NCBI GenBank assembly: GCA_026018925.1
Contig: JAKSZU010000003.1
Coordinates: 190,251,639 to 190,315,638, forward strand
Length of the DNA: 64,000 nucleotides
Reading direction: 5' to 3'
Source of the DNA: Tupaia tana
Lineage: Eukaryota; Chordata; Mammalia; Scandentia; Tupaiidae
This document shows, in pieces, positions 34,640 through 46,080 of the stretch. Position numbers and translations under genes: made by a program. Below the pieces are notes generated by a model. The model was not told the origin of the DNA. It searched no databases and was given only the letters and a program-made list of their open reading frames with translations. Position 1 is the first letter of the stretch. The number at the start of each line of letters is the position of its first letter.

Positions 34640-35248
34640 AATCATCTTGGAGTTGAAAAACTTTTACTACAATACGAAATACAAAACCTAGATTTTAAAA
34701 AGGAAAATATCAATAAATTTTATTCCAAAAATTAAAGGCAATCTGTAAAGATAAAAAGCAAATAACAAATGAGGAAAACATGATGTATAATATAACCAGA
34801 ATTGATAAAAAATGCCACTATATTTGTATATGCACATTAAATTCTCACTCAACTAGCAGTTGACTACAGAGTAAGAGGGTAAGGACGAGGGCCCTGGACT
34901 TTGTCCCCTTTAAGCTGAATGAATTTATTTGCCCTCAGCATAAGTGACTCTTGTGACAAAAGTGGGGGAGGGGATGCCCATATCTTTGAACTCTGTCATT
35001 CTCCTTCTCAAAATCGATTTTAGGGAAATAATCTGAGACAGGGACAAAAGTTCGTGTCTACAAAGACAGTAATTGCAGCAATATTTATAATAGATACTGG
35101 AAACACCTCAGCATTTGATGATACAAGACTAGCTAAATAAATTATAGCACATCCATGTGATAGAATACTAGTCATTGAACATATTTTCAGAGTTTTTTTT
35201 AATGACATGGAAAAAATAATCACATCATTGTGTGAACAGGAAAAGTGC

Positions 35249-35504
35249 AAGGGACCAGCAGCTGGCGTAATGGCTATGTCGCTGGACTCTCGTGTAGTTG
35301 ACTGCGGTTAGAATCCTGGACCCAGTGGCTTAAACCCATGCCTGGCCTGTGTGCGTGCAAGCCCAAGATCCCGAGAGGAGAATGGAGAAGAGAGTGTGGC
35401 ATGGCTGTGCCCCCTGGGGGGTGATTTCTCGCTTTCAGTCTCTTTGTCTCTCTCTGTCTTTCTGGCGAACGCATGCGCCCTATAGCAAAAACCTCTCCAA
35501 AAAA
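35249..35504 (+). mobile_element. SINE class A, in L1
   Basis: GGAAAAGTGCAA repeats on both sides; CTATAGCAAAAACCTCTCC tail. Confidence 0.92.
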
Positions 35505-35528
35505 GGAAAAGTGCAATAATGAAATTGC

Positions 35529-35770
35529 CCCAGGGCTAAGCTGGTGGTGTGGTGAAGGATCACACATGACTGATCACACAGTTCAAGTCCCAGACCTGAT
35601 AGCTTGAAACACATGGCAGGTGCATGTGCATTCATGTCCAGAAACCTGAAAAGAGGGAGGAATGAAGAAGGGACTGTGGCACCCTGTGGGAAGTGCTTTC
35701 TCGCATTCTCTCTGTGTCTCTCTCCAGTGAGTGCACATACTTTCTGGTAAATATCTATTTAAAATACAGG
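35529..35770 (+). mobile_element. SINE class C
   Basis: CCAGGGCTAAGCTGGTGGTG head, tail ACTTTCTGGTAAATATC; GAAATTG on both sides. Confidence 0.75.
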
Positions 35771-35833
35771 AAATTGTCCTAATTATGTTAAATAATTCCA
35801 TGAGCATAGCCCTATTAGAAAACATGTGTAGGA

Positions 35834-36098
35834 GGGGCCAGCAGGTGGCATGATAGTTAAGGCGTTGGACTCCCACGTGGCTAACCGTGGTTTGAGTCCT
35901 GGACCTGGTGGCTTGAGAATATTGGGTGGGTGTGCGCATGTGCCCAGGATCTCAGGAGCAAAATGGAGAAGAAGGGATTGTGGTGTGACCTTCCTCACTG
36001 CGGGGTGATTTCTCACTTTCCCTCTCACTGTTTCTCTCTCTCTGGTGAGCGCACATGCCCTATGGCAAAAATCTTTAATGAAAAGAAAAAAAGAAAAG
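35834..36098 (+). mobile_element. SINE class D
   Basis: AGGGGCCAGCAGGTGGCATG head, tail CATGCCCTATGGCAAAAATC. Confidence 0.9.
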
Positions 36099-36107
36099 AT
36101 GTTTATA

Positions 36108-36342
36108 GTGTTTATGTCTTTATTTTACTTCTAAGATTATAGGTGCCAGAGAGCATCTGTGCTCACCGGAGACAAAGAGACAGAGAGACAGTAAGAGAAA
36201 GCCTCCCCAGAGGGTGTGGTCATGCTGCAGTCCTTTCTCCTCCCGTGCTTGTCATGTTTTTCTAGCCATCAGGCTGTGATTCTGACCTCCGTCAGCCATA
36301 AGGAATTCAGCTCCCTTAGCCACTGGGCTATGGAGCCAGCCC
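36108..36342 (-). mobile_element. SINE class C
   Basis: TTATAGGTGCCAGAGAGCAT at left, CTGGGCTATGGAGCCAGCC at right. Confidence 0.75.
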
Positions 36343-37067
36343 GCCAGGCTGTTTTATAGAGCAGGCGTTCGCCTAAATGTGTGTGCATCTTGGACCAGTT
36401 CACGATCCATCAGCGGTAGAGTCTAAAATATTTATATTCGTCCCTTCACAGAGTCGGTCAATCTTTGATCTATAAAGCAATAACCACATATGTCAAGGAA
36501 CCATTGCCAAAAAGTTATCACTCCAAAAGTGACCAAGGGGGCCAGTCCACGCCTGTATACCGTTTTAACAGAAAGGCACTAATCTTTGCTTGAGAAATAG
36601 GATCCCACTTTCCTGTGCTTGAGAGACAAACAAATGAAAGTCATCATTGAAATGGAGGCACTTCCTCCCTGTGAGGAGCAGATGAAGGCTGCTTGGGTTG
36701 GGCAGTGTGGATCAGCGACTGTGCTAAAAGGTTACAAAGCCGTGACTCTTTGAGAAGAAAAATATCAACGATGAACATCTTCTACAGTGAGATATCAATA
36801 ACATTTTAATTACTTTTATAGCGTTTTTAAGTTACCTTCTACAGTAGGTCTTCCTGATTGTTGGATGAAAATAACAGATGAAATTATAAAATGAAACAGT
36901 GTTGATTATTTTCATAGCATATCATTCAGCCCATAAACTGGATTACTTGGCAATGCATTTGACAGTAGTTTTGCTCCTTACTCCATCCACCCCACCATCA
37001 CCCCAGCGGCTGCTCAAGAAAAGCATTGATTAAATCACTCAGATAACCAGTACATTCAAATATTATG
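36343..37067. other. No gene seen
   Basis: Unclassified intergenic sequence, no SINE over 0.7 kb. Confidence 0.5.
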
Positions 37068-37170
37068 AGGTTCCTTCAAAAAGTTCATGGAAAGATGAAA
37101 TTGAAGTTTATTTTGCTGCAAAAAAATTAAAGTCCATATAGTTTTTTCATAATACATTTCCACGAAATTT

Positions 37171-37408
37171 GTTGTTGTTGTTTTTTAAGAATTATTTTAT
37201 TCAACTTTATTTATTCATTTGTTTACTTCAATTTGACCAGAGAGGGACAGAGTGAGAGAGAGAGAGAGTTAGTGAGAGAGAAAGTGAGAGAGAGAGTAAG
37301 TAAGAGAGAGAGAAAATGAGAAAGCAAGCCACCAGGTCGGGACTCAAACGGCGGTGGGCCACGTGGTAATCAGCACCCTCAACCACCACGCCACCTGCTG
37401 GCTCCATG
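37171..37408 (-). mobile_element. SINE class B, inside MITE family 2
   Basis: Perfect 10-bp duplication CACGAAATTT at 37161-37170 and 37409-37418; (GA)n body. Confidence 0.92.
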
Positions 37409-37418
37409 CACGAAATTT

Positions 37419-37650
37419 CTTTTTAATTTTTTCTTTATTCACAATAGAGCATGTGCATGCACATGGAAGAGAGAGAGAGAGACAGAGGCACCTTCCACAG
37501 TGACCGGTCACACCATGGTCCCTTCCCTTCAGTGTTCCGGCCTGTTGGATCTTGCCACAGGAATATCGAGCCAGGAATTCTAACTGCGACCTTCTGGAAT
37601 CCAGCTTCTCCCGAGCAGTGCATCATCACTGTGCCACAGAGGCGGCCCTC
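37419..37650 (-). mobile_element. SINE class F, inside MITE family 2
   Basis: CACCTTCCACAGTGACCGGT body, right end CCACAGAGGCGGCCC. Confidence 0.7.
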
Positions 37651-37770
37651 CACAAACTTTTTGAAGAACCCCTCCTCAATAGTAAATCCCTGGTACTACT
37701 TAACTCTAAGCAGGTCACGTAGTGGCATTCATATGAAAAGTAACTCAACGTATAAAATTTGGAGTATTCT

Positions 37771-38030
37771 GGACCAGCAGATGGCATAGTGGTTATGTCG
37801 TTGGACTCCCACATGGCCAATCGCAGTTTGAGTCCCGGATCTGGAGGCTTGAAACTCACGCCAGGCATGTGTGTGTGCATGTTCAAAATTCTGAGAGGAG
37901 AAGGGAGGAGAAGGGATTGTGTCATGGTCCTCCCTGCTGGGAGAGGGATTTCTTGCTTTCTGACTCTCTGTCTCTCTCTCTGTGTCTCTGGAAAGGGTGT
38001 GCACCCTATAGCAAAAGTAGCTCTAAAAAA
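37771..38030 (+). mobile_element. SINE class A/D
   Basis: GGACCAGCAGATGGCATAGT head, tail ACCCTATAGCAAAAGTAGC. Confidence 0.88.
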
Positions 38031-38226
38031 AAAGTTTCTCTTTTCCCATTGAAGTCCCATATCATTTCTGTTAAACTCAAGTGACCATGTATGTGTGGGT
38101 CTGTTTCTGAACTCTATTATGTTTCACAGATATATAGAGCCTGACACCAAAAACACGTTACTTAATTATTGTAGTTTTATAGTAATTCTTGCAGTCAGGT
38201 AGTATGAATTGCCAACTGAGTTCTTT

Positions 38227-38395
38227 TTTTAAAAAAAAGAATTATTTTATTTGTGTGTGTGTGTGTGTGTATTTTTATATTTGGCCAGAGAGAGACAGAG
38301 TGAGAGAGAGAGAGAGAGAAGGAAAGTGAGAAAGTGAGCCACCAGGTCTGGGACTTGGGAGTCCAGAGCCCTTAACTACCATGCCACCTGCTGCC
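38227..38395 (-). mobile_element. SINE class B
   Basis: Perfect 15-bp duplication CCAACTGAGTTCTTT at 38212-38226 and 38396-38410; (GT)n in the tail. Confidence 0.94.
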
Positions 38396-38559
38396 CCAAC
38401 TGAGTTCTTTATCAAAGTTGTTTTGGTTATTCAAGGTCACTTGTGTGTCTCTCTATACATTTAAAAAATCAGCTTGTCAAATTCTACTAAAAAATGGCCA
38501 CTAGAATTTTAATTAGGATTTAACTTAATCTACAAATCAATTTGGGAGTAAATCTTTAA

Positions 38560-38735
38560 AAAATTATTTATTATTTTTTAAAGTTTGCTAAATGGCATGT
38601 GCACTCATCAGAGACAGACAGACAGAGAGAAGGAGACAGTGAAAGTGAGCAAGCAAGCTGCCAGGTTTGAGACTTGAACTACAGTTGGCCGTGTGGGAGT
38701 CCTATGCCGTAACCACCACACCACCTGCTGGCCCC
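38560..38735 (-). mobile_element. SINE class B/D hybrid
   Basis: GTTTGCTAAATGGCATGTGC at left, CACACCACCTGCTGGCCCC at right. Confidence 0.82.
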
Positions 38736-38856
38736 AATATTAAATCATTAAAAACATGGTACCTCTCTTCATTTATTTGTGTCTTTAATTTCTCTCACAA
38801 TGGTTTGTAGGTTTCCATGTGCAGGTTTTGAACATATTTTGTTAAATTTATCTCTA

Positions 38857-39078
38857 AGGGACAGCCCTGTGGCCTAGTGGTTAAGGGAGCCAGATCCCAT
38901 ATGGCCAATCACGTGGTTTAAATTTCAGCCATGGCCGCTTGAGAAACATGCCAGGCATATGAGCGCTGCAAATCCTGACAGGATGGAGAAATGGGGAAGA
39001 GATTGTGGCGTGACCACACCTTATTGGGATGTGATTTCTCCCTCTCCATCTCTCTCTCTCTGGCAAATGAAAAAAGAA
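38857..39078 (+). mobile_element. SINE class C
   Basis: GGGACAGCCCTGTGGCCTAG head, CACACCTTATTGGGATG body, tail CTCTCTGGCAAATG. Confidence 0.88.
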
Positions 39079-39207
39079 ATGATCTCCAAGTGTTTCATTG
39101 TTTTTGATGCTATTGCAAATGTTAATGATTTTTTTAACTTCAATGTTCAAGTGTTTGTTCCTAGCATACAGAAATGCAACTATGTTGATACATCGATCTT
39201 GAATCAA

Positions 39208-39318
39208 TGTGCACGTCTGATGTGCTCAGGTCAATCTGGGATCTGAACCCTCAGTCTCCCACATGGCTTCCAGCGTGGCAGAGTGGTGCCCTTCCACCTA
39301 TGCCACCAAAGCTGGGCC
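39208..39318 (-). mobile_element. SINE class E fragment
   Basis: CTCCCACATGGCTTCCAGCG and the right end CCACCAAAGCTGGGCC. Confidence 0.5.
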
Positions 39319-40489
39319 TATTCTACAGTATTTAATCAAATCTTAACCCATTCCAGTGTGTTTTTATTTCAGATACTATATTTTTCATGTCTAGAATTTC
39401 CAAGTGTAGTTTATTAAAATTCTGCTTCTTTCCTTATCAGACTCTAATTTTCCTCTATCTTGTTGAACATATACAACATATTCCCAGCACCTGTGTTAAC
39501 TTACTTGTTGATAGTGCTATTATCTCAGCCATTTCTTAATCTCTTCCTACCAACTGGCTTATTTCCTATGTAAAGGTCATATTTTTTCTGCTTCTGTATA
39601 CACCTAATAGTTTTTTATTGGATGCTGGACATTTTAAGTTTTACATTGATAGTTGCTGGATTTTACTGTATTTAGACTGCCGAGTTTAGTTCCAGTTCTT
39701 TTTTTTTTACACTTGACTTTAAGATTTGTTAGGGTGGATCCTGAGGTACATTTTAGTTTAGGGCTCATTTGGTCCAACTATTAAATAGTTCACAATTTTC
39801 GAAGGATTCTTTTTGGTGCCCCTTGTATCATGAAGTTGGTTTTTCTCTGGCTACGGGAACAAACTGCTCCTAGACCTGTGTGTGTCGTGGGGAGTGTCGT
39901 TTCAGGCCCTATATGCTTGCCCCTCACATACAGAGGCATAGATCCGTTCTCAGCCAGATCTGAAGGAACCTTCTGCAGGTTTCTAGAATCCTCTCTCTGG
40001 GCAGCTCATTGCTCTCTGTCTCAAACAGTATCGTGGGCTCCCCTACTCAGATTTCTATCTGAACCCAGTCACAGCTCCAGGTTCTGTTTGGGTCCCCGTA
40101 ATCTATGACATAATCTGGAAACTGCTTCTAGACAGTAAGCTGGTAAAATAAAAGGGCACGTCTCATTTTTTTGACTTTTCATCAGCAATCTCATTTCCAT
40201 ATTGCCTTCAGTCCAATGTCTAAAAACTTTTGTTTCACACATTTTGCCTGGTTTTCAGGTCATAAAACATGGTCAAGTAAATCCAGTCCACATATCCTTC
40301 TTGCAGCCGTGGTCTTTCACATTTCCTTATACATGTTTTATCACGTAGCTACCCACCTACTTATCCATCAACCCACCTAATTTCTTCTTGTGTCCCAAAA
40401 TAAACTGCAGAGAGTGCATTTCTCTCCAAATACTTCAGGAAGCATACTGTGAACTAAAGTTCAATACTTGGTTATAAAGTTTATTTTCG
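39319..40489. other. No gene seen; probable old repeat at 39450-40130
   Basis: Wording such as TTTTTTATTGGATGCTGGAC and TAAGATTTGTTAGGGTGGAT looks like an old interspersed repeat that I cannot name. Confidence 0.4.
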
Positions 40490-40948
40490 GAAGTAAAATT
40501 TGTATATGATACAACGCACAAACCTTAAGCAAACGCGTGCTACCATTTGACAAATGCATGCACTTGTGTTGGGGTGTGTAATCCAAACCTCTTATCAAGA
40601 CTCAGAACATTCCTGCCATCGGAAATTCCCTCAGGCCCCTTCCTAGCAATCTCCTACTCCTCCACTCTACTGAGACAGCCGCTGCGTGGATTTTTTCCAG
40701 CATGGTTTAGTTTGGCCATTTCTAAAATTTCGAGTCATCACCATTTGGTACACACGCTTTGTGCAAAGCTTCTTTTATTCAGCATGTTTTGAAATTTCTC
40801 CAGGCTGTTGTGAGTTGGTAGTTCTTTTCTTTCCATTGCTGAGTAGGATTTCGTGGTAGGATTATACCACAGTTTATCCATTCTCCTGATGGATACCAGG
40901 GCTGCTTCCTGTGGGGTGCCGTCAGGAATGGGACTGCTCTGAAATTCA

Positions 40949-41403
40949 TCTTTTTTTTCCTTTTCTTTTTAGATTTTTGCCATAGAGTGCATGCACTTGC
41001 CAGACAGAGACAATGAGAGGGCAAGTGAGAAATCGGGGCCGGCCAGTGGTGTGGTGGTTAAAGAGTGTTGGACTCCTACATGGCCGACCGTGGTTCGAGT
41101 CCTGGAGCTGGAGGCTTGGTTTCTAACTTTCCTTCTCTCTCTCTCTCTTTCTTTCTCTCTCGCAGAATCAAAATAATAATAACAATAATAATAATAAGTT
41201 AAATGAAATCATTCTTAAAAAGAAATCACCCCTCTCAGGGGCGATGGCCACATCACAATCCCCTCTCCTCCATTTTCCTCCCATGATCTTAGTAGGCACA
41301 CACACATCCCCAGTGTGATTCTCAAGCCGCCAGGGCCAGGACTTGAACTGCAGTTGGCCATGTGGGAATTCAATGCCTTAGTCACCATGCCACCTGCTGG
41401 CCT
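40949..41403 (-). mobile_element. SINE class D, split by a class B SINE
   Basis: Outer copy: TTTTTGCCATAGAGTGCATG at left, then after the inner SINE AAATCACCCCTCTCAGGGGC to CCACCTGCTGGCC. Confidence 0.9.
41035..41220 (+). mobile_element. SINE class B nested, opposite orientation
   Basis: AGAAATC at 41028-41034 and 41221-41227; GGGGCCGGCCAGTGGTGTGG head; (AAT)n-rich tail. Confidence 0.92.
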
Positions 41404-41640
41404 AGTCTGTCTTTTTTGGGACCAATCTCTTAATTTTCTTAGGCAGATGCCTAGGAGTGGAACTGATGGGACACAATGTCGGTGTAGGACTTGTAAGAAA
41501 CCCCAGTTCTGTTTTCCACAGGAGACGCTGACAGAGCCAGGTGTTACCGATCTTACCCACATAGGTGCTCTCAGCCGGCCTCATCTTAGTAATGCTGCCA
41601 GGTGCGCGGAGGTGGCTCCAGCTGGAAGCCAGTGTTTGGA

Positions 41641-42299
41641 TCGTGGCTAGCTGTCTCCGTCCATGGCATCTAACATGTATACCACATCTCTCCCAAACAG
41701 TGGCACTTGTTTTACCTGCTCTGGAGAAAGGCTGCCTGTGGCAGAAATGACTGGTCGTCCTCAAACTTTTGCTCCCTGCCTTCCACAGTCACGGAGCTGT
41801 CGCCGGGAGCAGCTACCTAATCACGGACCACCGTGAGTCCACCCCATACCTCGCACTCACACACTTACAGGTAGGCATGGCCATGCTACGAGTTCTCAAT
41901 TCAGTGTGAGCAGAAACAGAGCGCACCAGCTCTGACTGGGGTTTCTAAGAAGCAGGAGTACCTTGCCCTGGCTCTTTCTCCTCCTGTTGTTGGATATGAA
42001 TGATAATAGACCCTGGGTGATGTGGCTCAGATCTCTGTCTAACCTTGGGAAGAGAGAAGTACACTGACTCAGAACACCCAGCTGGGTCCACATATAAGCA
42101 AGAAATAAACTTCCATTATGTCTGAACCGCCACAGTTCAGCTCTGTTTGCTAACAGCAGCTTGGCTTGAGCTTACTAAATTATTGCCTAATCTTTGAAGG
42201 TGCTCTTCTCTAAAAGCAATTATTTTCTACATGTAATTTATGTTTTAGTTCATCCTCTCTGAAGCATACACACCACATCTATTCAACTATATTTATGTA
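41641..42299. other. No gene seen
   Basis: Unclassified intergenic sequence. Confidence 0.5.
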
Positions 42300-42582
42300 T
42301 TTTTTTTTAATTTCTTTTTCTTTGGTAGAGGTTTTTGCCTTAGAGTACAAGCACTTGCCGGAGAGAGAGAGACAGAGACAGTGAGAGGGAAAGTAAGAAA
42401 TCATCCCCCAGGAGGGATGGCCACACGGCAATTCCTTCTCTATTCTCTTCTCAGGATCTTGGGTACACACACACACACACATGTGCCCAGTGTGAGCCTC
42501 AAGTCACTGAGTTCAGGACTTGAACTGTGGTCAGCCATGTGGCAGTCCAGAGACATAACTGCTACACCGTCTGCTGGCCCCT
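42300..42582 (-). mobile_element. SINE class D
   Basis: GGTTTTTGCCTTAGAGTACA at left, CACCGTCTGCTGGCCCC at right; TTTATGTATT on both sides. Confidence 0.9.
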
Positions 42583-42723
42583 CTTTATGTATTCTAATAA
42601 GACAGAAACATCATATAAGTAAACGAATATGAAAATGACTGACTCAGTGAAAATTCTTGAAAATAAAATTATATTGAAGTATAGCATACACATAGACATG
42701 TGTATAAATAAATATACTATCTA

Positions 42724-43193
42724 TGGGGACTGGATGGTGTACAGCAGTAAAAGATGACATTCTGTGGGTTAACTGGTGGTATGGTGGTTAAGGCACTGGA
42801 TTCCACATGGCAGGAGTCCCAGACCTGGTGGCTTGAAAAACATGCTGGGCATATGTGTCTGCATGCCCCAAATCCACAGCAGAGAATGGAGGAGAAGGAC
42901 TGCATGTGGCTATCACCCCAGGGGTGAACGCTCACTCGCCCCCTCCCCCATCTCTCTCTGGTGAGCGCATGCGCATTCTAGGAAATTACCAAAAAATAAA
43001 CAAATCACATTCTGCAAAGATGACCCACATGGGAAGGTTGCTGGTTTGTGTTCAGAGACTTCCCTGAATATGCCAGGCATGCATGTAGCCCTGATCCTGG
43101 CCACTGGAGGCTAGGGGTGGACCTCAGCATCAAGGCCCTTCAGGGGTGTTATCTCTCTCTCTCTCCTGGAGTAAAGAAAAACTAAAAAAATTA
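42724..43193 (+). mobile_element. SINE class E, split by a class D SINE
   Basis: Outer copy 42724-42764 plus 43007-43193: GGGGACTGGATGGTGTACAG, then GATGACCCACATGGGAAGGT, ending with GGAGTAAAGAAAAACTAAAA. Confidence 0.7.
42765..43006 (+). mobile_element. SINE class D, nested
   Basis: ACATTCTG at 42757-42764 and 43007-43014; GGTTAACTGGTGGTATGGTG head. Confidence 0.88.
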
Positions 43194-43228
43194 CACTGTC
43201 TAAATATGTGCTATATATGACACATACA

Positions 43229-43360
43229 AGGTGTCTTCAAAAAGTTCATGGAAGATATTTATTATGAAAAAAGTATGATTCCAATTTACTTTTTTGTAAC
43301 AAGATAGAATCATACTTTAATTCCATTTTTTTCCCCATAAACATTCTGTAGTTCCCTCCG
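43229..43360. mobile_element. MITE family 2 copy
   Basis: Starts AGGTGTCTTCAAAAAGTTCA like 37068; interior has an AT-rich palindrome (GTATGATTCC / GAATCATAC). Right end is degenerate. Confidence 0.6.
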
Positions 43361-43387
43361 GTATCTGTAAGAATTTTATGAAACTGG

Positions 43388-43625
43388 GACTAGTAGATTT
43401 ACATTGCAGGACTGCCACATAGTCGACTGTGGTTCAAGTCCCAGACCTGGTGGCTTAAAATTTACGCCAGGCATGTGTGCGTTCATCCCCAGAATCCTGA
43501 GAGGAGAACTGAGGAGAAGGGATTGTGGAATGGCCATCCCCCTGGGGGGTGACTTCTCACTTTCTGTCTGTCTCTCTAGCAAGTGTACATGCCCTACAGC
43601 AAAAATCTCTCTTGGTTAAAAAAAA
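43388..43625 (+). mobile_element. SINE class A, divergent
   Basis: GACTAGTAGATTTACATTGC head, tail GCCCTACAGCAAAAATCTC; AAGAATTTTA on both sides. Confidence 0.85.
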
Positions 43626-44270
43626 GAATTTTACAAAATCATCTACATTTTGGGTATTCTCTTCCTTTCCACTACTTCCTTCACACTTGCCATGTTTTAA
43701 GCCCTGGTAATTGAGGAAGAGGTGAAAGAGCACTCTGGGCATTCACGGGCCTTTCCTAGAAGTCTGAACTCAAGGCTTGGAAGCCCATGCTGGTCCTTGA
43801 AGTTGCCCATGTATCGCCCAACTCCTCTGCCACACTCCTCCAGTGCCATTTCCTGCTGAGTTAAGGGAAAGAGAATATAAAACAGGCAGTGAAAAATGTA
43901 AAGAGAGAAGTAACACCGAATCCTCACCCAGAGCAATTCAAGACTGCAGGGCTGCTGCTGGCTCCGGGGCATTTTGGTAAATTAGGAAAATCAGGCCCCC
44001 AAAGCACTCCTTTCTTGTTACTTTACTTCCCCTGTCAGGGATCTGCTGCAATGTAACTACACAGAAACTTTAGAATAAGACACTTTCCTGCCGCTCGTTG
44101 GAGTTGTGATGTCACAGTCCACAAGGCTGTGACGTGAACGGTGCCCTCCTGGATGGGACAAGCTTCTGCTCTGTACCAACTGCCCTGCTCACTGGCCCTG
44201 TGGTTGCAGACCAAGCTGTAGTTTTTATTTTTATTTAGTGCATCAGGATTATTTTCAGAAATACTTCTTG
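43626..44270. other. No gene seen
   Basis: Unclassified intergenic sequence. Confidence 0.5.
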
Positions 44271-44524
44271 GGCCAGCAGGTAGCATGGAAGTTAAGGCAG
44301 CTGGATCCCACATAGCTGACTCCATGGTTTAAATCTCAGACCCAGCAGCTTGAAAATCAGTCCAGGTATGTGTGTACATGCTCAAAATCCTGAGAGGATA
44401 ATGGAGAAAGAATTGCAGTGTGATCATTCACCCCTGGGGGGGGGGGGGTGATTCCTCACTTTCCCTCTCTCTTTGTCCCTCTCTAGCAATCATACATGCC
44501 CTATAGCAAAAACTAAAAACCAAA
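44271..44524 (+). mobile_element. SINE class D
   Basis: GGGCCAGCAGGTAGCATGGA head, 11-base G run in the body, tail GCCCTATAGCAAAAACTA. Confidence 0.88.
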
Positions 44525-44783
44525 CTTTTTTTTGGAGAGGTTTTTGCTATAGGGCACATGCACTCACCAGACAGAGAGAAAGAGACAGAGAGACAGAAAG
44601 CGAGAAATCACCCCCCCGGGGGGATGGCCACGCTGCAATCTCTTCTCGTCCATTCTCCTCTCGGGATCTTGGGCATGCATGCACACATGCCTGGTGTGTT
44701 TTAAACCACCAGGTCCGGAACTAGAACTGCAGTTGACTACATGGAAGTCCAGAGACATAGCCATTATCCTAACTGCTGGTCCC
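44525..44783 (-). mobile_element. SINE class A
   Basis: TTGCTATAGGGCACATGCAC at left, CCTAACTGCTGGTCCC at right. Confidence 0.9.
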
Positions 44784-44857
44784 AAAATACAAATTATTTT
44801 TTAAAAATTTTTATTAAAGTATAACATATATATAGGATAAAAGGAAGATGTATCTTT

Positions 44858-45140
44858 CTTTTTTTTCTTTTCTTTTCTTTTCTTTACTTTTTTTTTTTTT
44901 TTTTGAGACGTTTTTGTTATAGGGCGCATTTGCTCACCAGAAAAACAGGGACAAAGAGATAGAAAGTGAGAAATGACCCTCCAGGGGGGATGGCCACGCT
45001 GCAATCCTTTCTCCTCCATTCTCCTCTCGAGATCTTGGGCACACATACACATGCGCCTGGTGTGAGTTTAAGCCACCAGGTTCTGGACGCAAACCATGGT
45101 CAGCTACATGGGAGTCCAGATTATGCCAACTGCTGACCCG
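44858..45140 (-). mobile_element. SINE class A
   Basis: Perfect 15-bp duplication GGAAGATGTATCTTT at 44843-44857 and 45141-45155; part of the head (GACATAGCCA) is deleted. Confidence 0.94.
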
Positions 45141-45170
45141 GGAAGATGTATCTTTAAAAATTACATAACA

Positions 45171-45405
45171 GGGTCCAGCAGGTGGTATAGTGGTTAAGGC
45201 AATGGACTCCCACATGGCTGGCCACAGGTTCTAGTCCCAGATCTGGCAGCTGTGATATATGTGCATGCCCAAAGTCCTAGGAGGAGAATGAAAGAGAAGG
45301 GACTGCAGTGTGACCATCGCCCCCTGTGGGATGATTTCTCACTTTCCCTCCTCTCACTGTCTCTGTCTCTCTGGCAGGTGCACATGCCCTATAGCAAAAA
45401 CCTTT
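45171..45405 (+). mobile_element. SINE class D
   Basis: Perfect 15-bp duplication AAAAATTACATAACA at 45156-45170 and 45406-45420. Confidence 0.95.
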
Positions 45406-45420
45406 AAAAATTACATAACA

Positions 45421-45804
45421 AAAACCAGAAACCACTAGCTACATACGAAGAAATGTAACAAGTTTGGAATTTCAAAAATGCACAAATGATGCAAGAAATA
45501 CCATAAGGATAAACAAACACTAGAGATGTGTATGGATCTAAAGGAACAGGGTCAAAGGGAGAACTCCAAGTAAGTCGAGTTACGCACAAGTGACTTCAGC
45601 AAGGAGTGTAAAATCCGTTATCTCTTCGTAGATAACTTGGAGAGGTTGGAGCTGGTAAGTGGGTTGGCACATTGCTAAAATTCTTACCTCCTGGGTGTTG
45701 ACATTAGGTCAGTTTGTATCATACTGAAGAGAAGTGTGGCCCATTACAAGTCCTCAGTCCTGTCTTGTTTCATTCAATAGCGGACGTTTACGTACCAAGT
45801 TTTG
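45421..45804. other. No gene seen
   Basis: Unclassified intergenic sequence. Confidence 0.5.
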
Positions 45805-45947
45805 TTTTTTTTTTTTCCCAAGAGAGAATTTTGCGATAGGGCTCATGTACTCACCAGAGACAGAGAGACAGAAAGTGAGAGGTCACTCTCTAAGAAGGAT
45901 GTCCACTTCACAATCCCTTCTCCTCCACTCTCCTCTTGAGATTTTGG

Positions 45948-45983
<36 letters not shown>

Positions 45984-46080
45984 CCAGTGTGAGTTTCAAG
46001 CCACCAAGTCCAAGACTCGAACCACGGTTGGCCATGTGGGAGTCCAGCAATGTCACTATTATGCCATCTGCTGGTCCCTA
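45805..46080 (-). mobile_element. SINE class A, with (CA)n
   Basis: TACCAAGTTTTG / TACCAAATTTTG on the two sides; (CA)n at 45953-45979 grown from the CACACGC tract of the body. Confidence 0.92.

Larger units (their letters stand above)
34337..35527 (+). mobile_element. L1 3' fragment, sense, interrupted
   Basis: AGCAATATTTATAATAGATA, TAAATAAATTATAGCACATC and following text match an old L1 end. SINEs at 34388 and 35249 split it; the region before 34860 is weaker. Confidence 0.65.
37068..37674. mobile_element. MITE family 2, with two SINE insertions
   Basis: Left arm AGGTTCCTTCAAAAAGTTCA, right arm ACTTTTTGAAGAACCCCTC are mirror images. SINEs 37171-37408 and 37419-37650 lie inside. CACGAAATTT or a near copy occurs at 37161, 37409 and about 37649. 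Confidence 0.75.
40490..41640 (-). mobile_element. Old L1 fragment, antisense, interrupted
   Basis: Antisense L1 features such as CCATTGCTGAGTAGGATTTC, ACAGTTTATCCATTCTCCTG and GATGCCTAGGAGTGGAACTG appear in order, split by nested SINEs at 40949-41403. Confidence 0.65.

Noticed and set aside
37626-38060. Open frame of 144 codons on the minus strand
   Set aside because: It is the translation of a SINE (37771-38030) running into a MITE. Similar frames with SRDLGHARTRA- or HPPWGVISRF-type text recur in every SINE copy.
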